From assembly GCA_034406715.1 (NCBI GenBank), contig CP137875.1, forward strand, positions 310,001-374,000: 64,000 bases of DNA. The letters are read 5' to 3'. Within the stretch, counting starts at the first letter, position 1. Every line of letters starts with the position of its first letter. Positions 1-9,998 of the stretch are shown here, piece after piece. The translations under genes were made by a program, and so were the position numbers. Under the pieces are notes generated by a model. The model worked only from the letters and a program-made list of their open reading frames with translations, was not told the origin of the DNA and did no database searches. Source of the stretch: Rhodotorula mucilaginosa (lineage: Eukaryota > Basidiomycota > Microbotryomycetes > Sporidiobolales > Sporidiobolaceae).

Positions 1-3000
1 TCGCCGCATGGACATCGTACTCGGCCGCTTCGCTCAACTCGAGGCGATCCTCTGCCGAGAAGGCGGGGGCGATCGCCGAAGCGAGGTCGAGGAGACCGCG
101 CACGAGCTCGGTAAGGGACGGGTCGACCGTCTCGCTGCCGGCCGCGCGAGCCGAATCGACCTTGCTGAGCAGCTGCTTGGCCTCCAAAATGTAGCCGAGA
201 GCGCCGAGGAGGTTGGTCGCTTGCTCCTTAGCCTGCGCAGGCGACGGCGTCTCGGTCGTCGAGTCGGACAAGAACGAGACCTCGAGGTTGAGGATCTCGG
301 TGAGCTCGTCGACGATCTGACGGTAGGCGGCGAGTTGGACGTCGACCGCAAAGTGCTCAACAAGCGCGAGCGGGAGAGCGGTGGAATCGAATGTCGCCTT
401 GCCCTCCTTGTCGACCAGGAGCATGACAATGGCGGACAAGAACTCCTTCGGCCCAAGGGTTTCGACGAGACGCACAAAGAGGTTGATGCGACGGTGACGC
501 GGGACGTGCGCCGCGGCATCGGTGAAAGACCGCAAAAGCTCCTTGAGCTCCTTGAGGAGGGCGTCGCGACCGCGGGCAGTCTTTTGCGTCGCCTTGACGA
601 GCGCGGGAATGATGCTGTCGAGCGTCTGGTCGACCACACGCAAGCTGTAGGCGTCGTCGCGCTGCAAGACATTCGCTCCCATGAACGTGAAGATGGGCAT
701 GACGTTGTGCACAAGTTGGTCGGGAACGAGGGGTCCGAGTTGGGCGAGGAGCAGAAGCGACTGGTGGTACGTCTGCGGGTTGACCGAGGACCGCATAAAG
801 TCGAGAACCGGCGTCATGCGGATCGAGTCGCCGGTGATGCCGGACTCGGGCGTGACCTTGTCAACGACGCGAGAAAGCGCCGTGAGGACGAGCTGACCCG
901 GGTACGAGACATCGGTCTGGCCAGGAGCGGAAGGGAGGTCGACCAACGAGGCGAGGATCTCGAAGAGGTTGAGGAGCAGGGCATGCGAAGCTGCGACGTC
1001 GGCAATATCGACCGACTCGAGCAGCGCGATCAGCTCGGGCAGGCGTTCGGCGCGAGAGGTGGACGAGGCGGTGCCTCCGACAGACACCCGGCCGCGCTTG
1101 GCACCCTTCGCGGCAGGAGGTGCGAGCGACGACTTGATGTCGGCGAGGTAGGCGGCCAGGGTCTCGCCGTCGGGCTTGAGCAAACGAAGGCACGCAGTGA
1201 CATCGTTGGCAACACGAGCCTCGGTGCCGATCGAGAGCCGGATCAAGCGCTTGAGCAGCTCGAGGCGAGTGTCGGCTCGCACGACGGCAAAGACGGACTT
1301 GGCGATCAGACGAAGACCCTCCTTGCGGAGAGCTGCGCGCAGGCCTGCGTAGAGAAAGGTGTGAGTAAGCGCGCTGAGAAAAGAGTCGTTGGCGTAGCTC
1401 GCTCACCGGCAATGTCCTGGACCTCGACAGCCGTGACGAGAACCTCGACGGCCTGAGTATCCTCGCCTTCGAGCCACTTGCGGGAAGCTCCGTCGTACGG
1501 CGCAAGGACAAGACGAGCGTATTCGGTCTCCGCCTCGGGATCGCGCTGAACCTGGGCAGGTCCGGCCTCGATCGCCTCGGCGACGAGCGCCACCAGCGCC
1601 ACCGACTTTTCCTTGTCCTTGACGCCCTCGAGAGCTTGGAGAAGACGGATCCGCGCGGAGAGCGACGTCTTCCAGCAGGCGACGTGCGAGACGAGGTAGG
1701 CAGCGACCTTGGCCGACAAGACTTGCTTGCGCTTCTTGGGCGATTCCTTCTCCGACGCGGCATCGAGAATCGAAGCGTGCAAAATCCTCAGGTGCGTCGG
1801 CGAGAGGGTGAGCTCGGCCTTGGAAGCGAGAAGCTTGTCGAGGTAGGTGGTCACGTCGGCCAGCTCGAGGTACTTGAGGTGAGCCGAAGTAGTCTTCTCG
1901 CCGTAGAACTTGTCGCGGCCGTAGACCGAGCCGACCTTGGCGGCCTGTCCAACCTTGAGGTTCGATTGCGCGACGGCGAGAGTCTTAAGTGCTTCGACTC
2001 GGACCCGCTTGTCATCGCCGACATCCGCCAACGCGACAACGAGCGACGGGATCGTGACCTGCCAGTCGACCAGCTTGCCCTTCGGCTTGGCGGTCGCCGC
2101 AGAAAGGACCTCGATGAAGACGGCGGCATCGCGCAGCGCAGCGACTCGGAGCTCGACAGGGACGGCGGCATCGGTGTAGATCGACGCGAGGAAAGCGATC
2201 GCGTCTTCCGTCACAAGTGCGCCGAAAAGCGTCTCGAGCAGAGCGTTCGAGAGCGCTTGAGCGCCCTTCGACCCGCTGTGCGAGTGCGCTGCTTTGTAGA
2301 CATCGCGGCAGAGAACGCGGTACTCGACGACTTCGTCCGACGAGACAGCGGACGAGAGCCATGACCAGCTCGCCTCCTTGACGGGGTGGACGGACTTGAG
2401 TCCGCCGACGATGAGGGCGCCTTGCAAGAGCCGGATCGTCTTGTCGTCTCCCGATCGAGCGTAGAGGGCCTGCTGGACGGCGGGAGAAAGAGCGCCAGAG
2501 TTGGCGTCCGAGACCAGCTCGAGGGGCGACTCCTCAGTGGCGACCACGTCGAGACCGGTGTCGACGACACGCAACACGTGCAACACCTTGGAGACAAAGT
2601 CAACTCGGCGAGATTTCTCCACCTTGCTGGCCAGGCGAAGTGCGACGACGATTGCGAGCTTGTCATTCGCTCCAACGCGCTGCAGGAGGAAGCTGATCGC
2701 GGTATCGAGTTCGGCAGCGCCAGAGGCCGCAAGATTCTTCGCGACGGCTTCGACGATCTTGTCGTTCGTCTCGGCGGTGACGTCCTCTTGCTTCGTCACG
2801 AGAGCACTTGTCGTGCCCTTGAGCCATGCGTGCGTCTGCTCGAGCTTTGAGCCTCGGAGCGCCGAGGCCGCAACGGCATGCTTGCGCGCGCCCGTCTTGG
2901 TGGCGAGCAAGCGGGGCCAGAAGACCTGCTGCACGACCGCGTCGGCTTGGTCCGGGAAGTGCTGGACGAACGGCCCGGCGAGGTAGGCGAGCGCGAGCGC

Positions 3001-4860
3001 GAGGTACTTGTCACGCGAGGTCTGCAAGGCAGGCTGCATCGCCGCGAGGATCTCATCGCCGGCCAGGACCTTGTGCATCATACCGAGGGCGCTCTTCGCA
3101 AAGAGGACCTGAGCAATGTCGTGCTCCGGCTCGGCCAAGCGCGCGACGAGCGTGTCGTGGACAAAGGCACCGTTGCCCTGAGCCTCGATCGTGTCGGCGT
3201 CCTTCAAGATGTCCTTCAACGCTTGGACACGCAAGGCCACATCGGGGGCCGACGCCGAGAGGACCAAAGCCGAGGTGGAATCGGACGATCCGCCGAGGAT
3301 GCCGTTCATCGCTTGCATCAAGCGCGACACGGCCGTTTCGTCCGACGACGCCTTAGCGCGAGCGGTGTAGACTGCCGATTGAGCGGTCCACACGGCTGGG
3401 TAGCGCTGGTAGACCTGTCCGAGCGGTCGCTGGAGGGCCGAAGAAGGCGCATTCGAGTTCGAGAGAATCGCGGCGAAGCACGAGCCGAGGAGGATAGGGA
3501 TGAGGGTGCTCGGCAGAGTCATCATCTCGTCCGAGTCGGGCGCGGGACGGGGCATCAGGATGGCAGACAGAAGCGCGAGCGAGTCCTCCGAGGTGAGACT
3601 GCGGGTAGGAGACGAGATCAGTTGGAGAACAGAGGAAAGGGCCAATAAAGACTTTTTATACGCACGCATCCTCGGCAAGGGTCTGCAAGAAGGGCTTCAT
3701 GAAGCGCTCGGCATCGTACTGGTTCGCCAGCTGGACGAGCAGCTCGTCGAGGCGGGCGGTCTTGACCAGACTCTTCCAGCCGCTGTTACCAAGGAACTTT
3801 TTCCCGCCTCCGACTTCGAGGTCCTCTTCGCCGAGTTGACTAATGACCACCAAGGTCGTGACGAGCGCGGCATCGGTTTCCTCATCGGCGACGTGACTGC
3901 GTGCGCGGTTGGTCACCACGCCCTTCAGGACGACTCGCAGAGTCTCGGCGTCGAAAGGGTTGTGAAGCGCAAAGCGCGCCACGAGGATGTACGACGCAAT
4001 GAGTGTATCGGGGGCGGATCGGGCCGAGCGAAGAACCTCGAGGATGGTCGAGAGAACGGCGGCACGCTCGCCATCTGGGAGGCGCGTTCCAGCCCGGTCG
4101 AGGTAGGCCGCGATGGCCTGCAGCCAAAAGGCGGTCAAGGCACGGTGCGGCGTCTCTCCGTTCTTAAGGTAGTCGAGCGGGAGGTGCAGGACAAAGTCGA
4201 GGAGCGGGCGAGCGAGCGTGGAGCGCGAGAACGGCGGGAACAGGTCGACGAGACCGACGAGGGGCAAGGGCGCGAGAGTCTTTTTGGCGGGGATGAGCGC
4301 CTCGAATGCGGTTCCGGTGAGGTTGCTTTCGGGGATGACGGTCAAGGCGGACGGGAAGTGCGCGGTCGCGTGGTACGGGAAGAACAGGGCGAGGAGGCCC
4401 GGCACGTTGAAGTCTTGCACCCTGCGCGTGCGAGGTTTCGCGTCAGCCATGTCGCAGTCGCAGCCGTAAGGACCTTAGCGACGCACCTGAAGCGCCTGAT
4501 GAGCCACTCGAGGACGACACCGGCTGGCTTGAGCAGCAAGTGCTTGCCGAGAGCGCGCAAGACGCGGTCGACCGTCTTTCCGACCTTGTCGTTCTCTTCC
4601 TTGGTCAGGCCCGTCCTGTCGAGAGTCTTGGCCTGCTCGCCGAGGATCTCCTTAAAGTGGGCGGCAAAGAACGGGTCGATCGCGGCGAGTTGGTCCCAGG
4701 CGTTGGCAGCGAGGGCGTGCAAGTCGGCGTTGGTGACTGACGAGGCATGGCGTGGCGTGAAAATGAAGGACGGCGGGTTCTTGAGCGTCTTGGCCGACTG
4801 CAAGCGCGCAGAGTCGACCGTTTTGCGCGCCTGCAACTGCGCCGCGAGAGAAGTGCTCAT
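1..4860 (-). CDS. UTP10: UTP10/HEATR1-family U3 snoRNP protein (3' end beyond the left edge)
   Basis: UTP10 is a very large HEAT-repeat protein of the t-UTP/SSU processome, acting in the nucleolus in early 18S rRNA processing and rDNA transcription. The start at 4860 gives MSTSLAAQLQARKTVDSARL, a typical UTP10 N-terminus. It is followed by a 'LDRTGLTKEEN' stretch, 'LLLKPAGVVLEWLIRRFR' and 'LLALFFPYHA', all family hallmarks. Near the left edge 'HNVMPIFTFMG' and 'VLQRDDAYSLRVV' match the conserved central BP28 block. Exons read by eye: 4860-4487, 4421-3666, 3598-1407 and 1344 to beyond 1; intron phases are consistent (2, 2, 1). The C-terminal part, including the BP28CT domain, lies outside the window. 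It is divergent from whatever lies right of 4861. Confidence 0.93.
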
Positions 4861-5884
4861 CTCGACGACGGCAACGACAGCAACAGTCCGAGCTGGCTGG
4901 CCGAGTTGATGGTCGGTCGAGTGGCTTGTCTTGGATCAACAACCGTCTGCACGCTCTCTACTGTGCAGCGGTGAGAGTGTAGCGGGCGAACCAGCAACTC
5001 GTCGCCTCCACCCAGCTCAACCAACATCTCCGCGGAACTCCGCAGTCTCATCAGCCGCGATTTTGCCCAGCTCGCTATACACTCGCACATCGTCAGGTTG
5101 CACTGCACTGCATGTCGAGCTCCCAATGCTTCTACGCTGCGAGCTACTTGCCAGCTATGACCACGGAGGAACGGGCTCCTCTCTGCTGTCCCAGCCTCCC
5201 ACGATCACTGCTCCATCCTGCTCACGGCGGAAGACCCGGCTCGTCTGGACACGCCAGGAGGACGAATACGCTGCAGGCGAAGAAAGCTCGTGACGGCAGG
5301 ATCGGTGAACACTGGCCGAGGCCCGCGCAGTGGACCTCGCTGTGAACCCTCCGGCTGATCATCGACCCGACATCGCGACCGTGCCTAGCGCCCTTGACGG
5401 TGCCGCCTCCGCCAGCTGGCGCCACCTGCATGTAAAGCTGCGCTTATTCGGAGACACGAACCTCCGACGAGGCTGTTGATCTCCAATCCGACGCAGATTC
5501 GCGGCGAGAGCCGTCAGGTAGTCGAACAGTCCTTGCCCCCATACCTCCCTCAGTCGTGCCCGAACGAGCGTGCTCTTGACCAAGAAATTGCAAACGCCAC
5601 TTCCCTCGGCCTGTACATGCAAACTCGCCTGGGTGTGAGGGAGACGGAGGCAGGCGCAGTCAGAACTGACAGTGCACCATTTCGCAGCTGATCTGGTTGA
5701 ACCGATCGAGCTACGCATCTACAGGGTACTCTTACACAGCAAGTGCCTCAAAGTCAAAGTCGAAGCCTCCCTAAAGACGTATAGGCTCTTTGACACGCGA
5801 ATTTGGAAGAAGCTTACCCTCATCATAAACGCTTGGTCCGGAAGAACGTAGGCTCGCAGCGAGTCCGGCCTCGGGCTTAAGTCG
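4861..5884. other. intergenic, UTP10 upstream region
   Basis: About 1 kb between the UTP10 start and the eIF5A fragment. No convincing complete gene was found. A weak plus-strand open stretch near 5476-5868 carries 'QSLPPYLPQ' and, after a possible intron, 'VEPIELRIYR'. These short strings resemble the tubby-like genes at 6944-9750, but no further exon could be matched. The left part presumably holds the UTP10 promoter. Confidence 0.5.
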
Positions 5885-6277
5885 CTAGAAACAAACTGCA
5901 CAGTCGACGACGGCTTCCTCAACCTCCTCACTGCTGACGGTGGCGAGAAGAACGACGTCAAGGTCCCGGTACGTTGTCTTTCCCTCAGTCGGAAATCCCT
6001 CCCGGTGTACTGCCTTCTTCACCTCATCGGAACGCAAGCTGACACTCTTTGTGGTACACTCCTCCAGGACAACGAGATCGGTCAGGAGATCCAGAAGGCC
6101 TTTGACGACGGCGTCGACATCGCGGTACGTCCTCGATGTCTTCTCTGTATTTGTTCTTTTCCCGTTCGTTTTCGCTGACCTTTCCCTTCCTTCTCTCGCA
6201 TCGCCGCACAACAGGTCACGGTCACTTCGGCGATGGGCGAAGAGCACTGCTTCGCGTGGAAGCCGGCTCCCCAGTAG
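5885..6277 (+). pseudogene. 3' fragment of an eIF5A gene, introns retained
   Basis: Three exons (about 5885-5968, 6069-6124, 6215-6277) with canonical GT-AG introns encode the C-terminal OB-fold part of eIF5A. They read 'VDDGFLNLLTADGG', 'DNEIGQEIQKAFDDGVDIA' and 'VTVTSAMGEEHCFAWKPAPQ' followed by a stop. In eIF5A the corresponding strings are DDGFLsLl and vlSAMGEE. The N-terminal half, including the hypusine loop (TGKHGHAK), was not found in the kilobase upstream. The piece therefore looks like a truncated duplicate copied at the DNA level, because introns are kept. The reading frame of the fragment itself is intact, so it is either young, or it is the tail of a chimeric gene whose first exons I did not recognise. 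Confidence 0.75.
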
Positions 6278-6943
6278 ATGTGTCTTTGTTCCGCCTTGTA
6301 CCAGATGCATTTCTACTTTCGGGATAAAACCAAAACACGCCTGTGACCCGCTGACTGTTACGAGTGTGAGGATGTATAACCTGGACTCATGCGAGCTTTT
6401 ACGCGCACTCGAGGTGCTCCCCGCCGCGCTAACTTACACAGCTCCTCGTGCCCTCGAGTTCGGACCTCCTCACGCGCCCCGACCCGGCGCCGACGCCATG
6501 CCACTCTTCCGCCATCGCGCACTTGATCTCCAGCAACTGCTGCTCAGATTCGCCCTCCCTTGCTCCTTCCAATCGTGCGACCACTGCTCGTCCGGCAGGC
6601 ACATCGACACGCGCGGACCGAGCGAGGGCTGACCCATGCTTGTCCCTTCCTGCTGTCGCCTACAAAGGATAGGTTTTTCTGTACACGGAATCATTCCCGC
6701 ACCCCGCGTATGACCCTCTGCATATCCAAGGTGCGTGCAATGCTACAGAACTGGTTGCACAGTTCGCGTATGCGTGAGAAGGTCCACCTCGTGTCCGCTC
6801 CATGACGTTGTGCCCCACTTCGGGCCGGTCGGAACGAGAAAGTTGCACCGCCACGAAGTCGTCGATCCTTGGCCATCGTCTCTATCACTGGTCAGCTGCT
6901 TTCCTTTGTCTTTTAGGCAGTACAGCGACCAGCGCAACCACCC
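6278..6943. other. intergenic, upstream of the plus-strand tubby-like gene
   Basis: No gene recognised. It should contain the eIF5A fragment's 3' flank and the promoter of the gene starting at 6944. Short open frames here show no family motif. Confidence 0.4.
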
Positions 6944-8177
6944 ATGCACAAGTGTAGGTGCAAGGGGCGGAAGGGCGGCGAGGCCGGAGATAGCCTGCTG
7001 ACATGGCTCTGCAGTCAAGGAACGCCTTTCGAGCCGGACGGATGAACCGCCACAGCAGCCAGATAAGCCGTCTCAGGCTGTAGGCAACAAGGTGGATCAT
7101 CAAAAGCAAGCTGCTCCAGCCCATGCGCGTGAGTACAATCGGTGCGAATGACTCAGGCTGCCGTTTGACCCTCCGGACGTTCCGACAGCACCAATGCAAG
7201 CTCCAATAGAGCTGCATGTCTACAAGGTGCGTCTCCAGCTCCCGAAACTCGGTTACTAAGTCGTCACCTCCTCCTAACGCCGCGATTCTTCCTCAGGAAG
7301 GAGCGCTATACGGAAAAGACGACATCATAACCGGCGCGGACAAACAACAGATGCAGTATGTTCCAGCGCGCAAGGGAGCATTCATTTCTCATCCACTGAC
7401 TCACGTGCTACCGAGCAGATATTACTTGCATTTCCCCCTCAAGTTCTTCAGCGGACGCTGGGAGCTGTCGTTGCGACGAGGCGGCCCGCAAGGACCCGAA
7501 ATCTGTCAAATACTCAAAGGCGGCAGCTGGTCGAATTCGTTCGAGCTGCACTGGACGTGCGTACAGAGCGCCTTTCAGAACACGGCGGTCCTGGAAAGAT
7601 GACCCCCACGCTTCACAAACAGGAGCACCGGTGCCGTAACGCCCGTTCAGCAAATGGGCACTTTTCGCCTTCGCTACGAGTTTCCTGCTAGTCAGGAAAC
7701 TTATTGCTGGAAGAGCGATAGCTGGCTATCGAGCGGTTACCAATTCTCGGTGCGTCCCTCCCGGCGCTTCGAATCAGGAGCGCCTGAAGTTGGCTGACCG
7801 CGCGTTTAGCTCTACAAATCTTCCGAGGTTGACCTGCCGGAAGGGCAACGTACCACGATAGCCCGGTGGAGCACCTCGATAGGCTTCACAAAAGATGGTA
7901 CTCTCCAAGTCAATCCGGTGCGTCGAGTTTCCATCCTCCTGCAGTATATCTTGCCGAACGCGTGGCAAGATGCGACTCGACGGCGCTGACACTGTTCCTC
8001 GCAGGCTTTCTCGTATGAGCTTGAGCTCATCTTGGCCACAGCGCTGGGTCTGGAAGGTAAGCTGAGAGAAAGCCTTTCCGCCGAGCGTCTTGCAGTTTAG
8101 TCTCGACACCTGAGCTGACCCACTTCTTGACGCCGATGACAGAGCGAAGCCGAGAGCGGCGCGAGCGCCGGCGCTAG
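6944..8177 (+). CDS. tubby C-terminal-like (DUF6593-like) protein, copy A
   Basis: Nine exons: 6944-6953, 7015-7128, 7189-7226, 7297-7355, 7419-7556, 7623-7749, 7810-7917, 8005-8056, 8143-8177. Lengths and phases (1,1,0,2,2,0,0,1) sum to an open frame of 226 aa. The N-terminal ~50 residues are Pro/Gln-rich and look disordered. The core has 'APIELHVYKEGALYGKD', 'SGRWELSLRRGGPQGPEICQ', 'FRFRYEFPASQETYCWKSDS' and a C-terminal 'ELELILATALGLEE' followed by an Arg/Glu-rich tail. This layout, with beta-strand-rich blocks and a hydrophobic C-terminal helix with a basic end, fits the DUF6593/tubby-like fold frequent in basidiomycetes; biochemical role unknown. It is a clear paralogue of the gene at 8460-9750. 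The exon structure was deduced by comparing the two copies, which supports both. Confidence 0.8.
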
Positions 8178-8459
8178 GCTGGCGAGAGACATACCCTCCG
8201 GTCATTCAGCACTCAGAGCAGCTTCTCCGACTCGCCGAGTGGCGTGAAATGTATCCGCATGTGTACCTCCCCCCGCTTGTAGTTTTACGGATCTTTCCAG
8301 ATGTTCATATCTCTCCAGCCTCAATCAGATGTGCAAGTGATACATATCATAGTGCAACCTGCTCCAGTGATACATGATCGGTTCAGACTGACTAAAGGGT
8401 CGTGACGGAGCGTGCTACTGATTCAGCTCGAAGTGACTTGAGCGTCGAAACGGGATGTT
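8178..8459. other. shared 3' region between the tail-to-tail tubby-like genes
   Basis: 282 bp between two convergent stop codons, locally AT-richer than the flanks, with two related strings around 8335-8373 (AAGTGATACAT and CCAGTGATACATGAT). It probably holds both transcript ends; no gene seen. Confidence 0.45.
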
Positions 8460-9750
8460 TCATTCTCCTCTCCATTCGCGGCATCGCTCTGCCGCATCGC
8501 AGAGGTTGCGGTTAGAGCCTCCTCCGCAAAAGAGAATGGACATGCAACAGGCAGACACACCTTCCAGCCCGAGAGCGGTGGCCAAAATCAATTCCACCTC
8601 GTGCGAATGCGCCTGCAAGACTCGTGCACGTCAGCCCGGGTTCGGATGAAAGAGATTGATTCACCCCGAAGGACAGACCGGGTTTATGAGTAGGCAGCCG
8701 GCTTTGACAACAGCAGCCCAAGCAGTCCGCCAGTGCGCCACCGGCGTGCGCTCGCTCTCCGGAAGCTCCATCTCGCTGTCTTTCCATAACTACAGATAGC
8801 GAATGCACTCAGCTTTGACTCGGCGAGGTAAGAAGGGATGCGCGCACCGTATAGTTGTACATGCTCTTGTTCACACTGTCCGCCCGCCATCGATACTTTT
8901 CCGGCCCTGCTTCGAACTCGTACTGAGTATTGAAGTGGCTCCGCTTCCGGCATTCTGTCTCTAACCCTTCGCTGCAGGTATATAGACTGTCAGCTTGTGC
9001 AGAGGGATGTTTCAAAATTTCACGCCTCATAAATCGAGAGCTCGCAGGGAAAAGGGAAACGTACGGCCAGACCACCGTAAAGCTGTCTTTGAGCGAGTTC
9101 CCTTTGCGGATTTCGCACAACTCTGGCCCTTCAGGCGATCCACGCCTCAAGCTCATCTCCCAGCGGCCCGACCAGTTCCGGGGGAAGCGAAGATAAAACC
9201 TGCGGAGCTTGAAGCCCTTTTAGCATTGTCTTCCGGGGTGATCACTCGAGAACGGGATCAGGCTTCAAGCTCACTCCAAGGTCTGCTTGTCCGGTCCCAA
9301 GACCCGGACGTCCTTGCCGTACAGCTTCGAGTCCTGCAAGCAACAGCGCGGTTCGGTTTTGCTGCACGGCGGCCTCGCTCGGAGGAGACCAACGACATAC
9401 TCGATAGGCATGAAACTCTATGGGCGCCTGCGTAGTCCCAAGCACTGCTCGCAGGCAGAGGGTCAGCGTGGACCGTGGCCGCTAGTCAAAGTTCGCACTC
9501 ACGGTCCTGTAGCTTGGTTCCGGACGCAATCTTTTCCACCGCTCGGACTGCTCCGTTCGGAGTCGGCGCCGGAGCAGTAGATGCGGTACCAGATGAAGTC
9601 GAAGCAGCCGCCTCGTACGGAGGCGGAGAGAGCTGATCGTCGACCCTCGTGTCGTCAGATAGGACTGGGGCAGTATCGGTAAGGAGAGAGCCGGTCAGCT
9701 TCGCAGGTGGCGAGGTACTCCCGCGCAATCCTCAGCTCACGCTTGTCCAT
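8460..9750 (-). CDS. tubby C-terminal-like (DUF6593-like) protein, copy B
   Basis: Nine exons on the minus strand: 9750-9741, 9664-9503, 9444-9401, 9333-9275, 9199-9065, 8971-8848, 8789-8679, 8612-8561, 8488-8460. They give 241 aa with the same eight intron phases as copy A. The Ser/Thr/Pro/Ala-rich N-terminus contains 'LSPPPYEAAA', a PPxY motif of the kind bound by WW domains of Rsp5/NEDD4 ligases; copy A lacks it. Core blocks match copy A: 'QAPIEFHAYR', 'SKLYGKD', 'SGRWEMSLRRGSPEGPELCE', 'FNTQYEFEAGPEKYRWRADS', 'HEVELILATALGLEE'. The last intron of the C-terminal LINP block uses a GTCTGT donor, weaker than usual. Function unknown; a membrane or lipid-associated beta-barrel is a family-based guess. 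Confidence 0.8.
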
Positions 9751-9998
9751 GCTCTTCTGCGGTTTTATGCGGATATGTGTAGTCTGAAGAGAGAAACAAG
9801 ACCGATGAAAGTCGACAACTCTACATTGGGCTCCACATTGACGTAAGAAAAGTTTTCAGCTCGGAGTATCCGGCGGCCTGTGCTCAACGGAGGATCGAAG
9901 CAGGCCGGGCCAGACTCCAGAGAAGCACATGCAGCAGAAGTCGGGGAAGTGAACCTGGACTGTCGGGGAAAGGATCTGACAATCCAAAGATCGAGCCA

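Noticed and set aside
8-1456. Plus-strand open frame of 482 aa
   Set aside because: Antisense shadow of UTP10; its composition (Arg/Glu-rich) is the complement of GC-rich coding sequence and it has no family motif.
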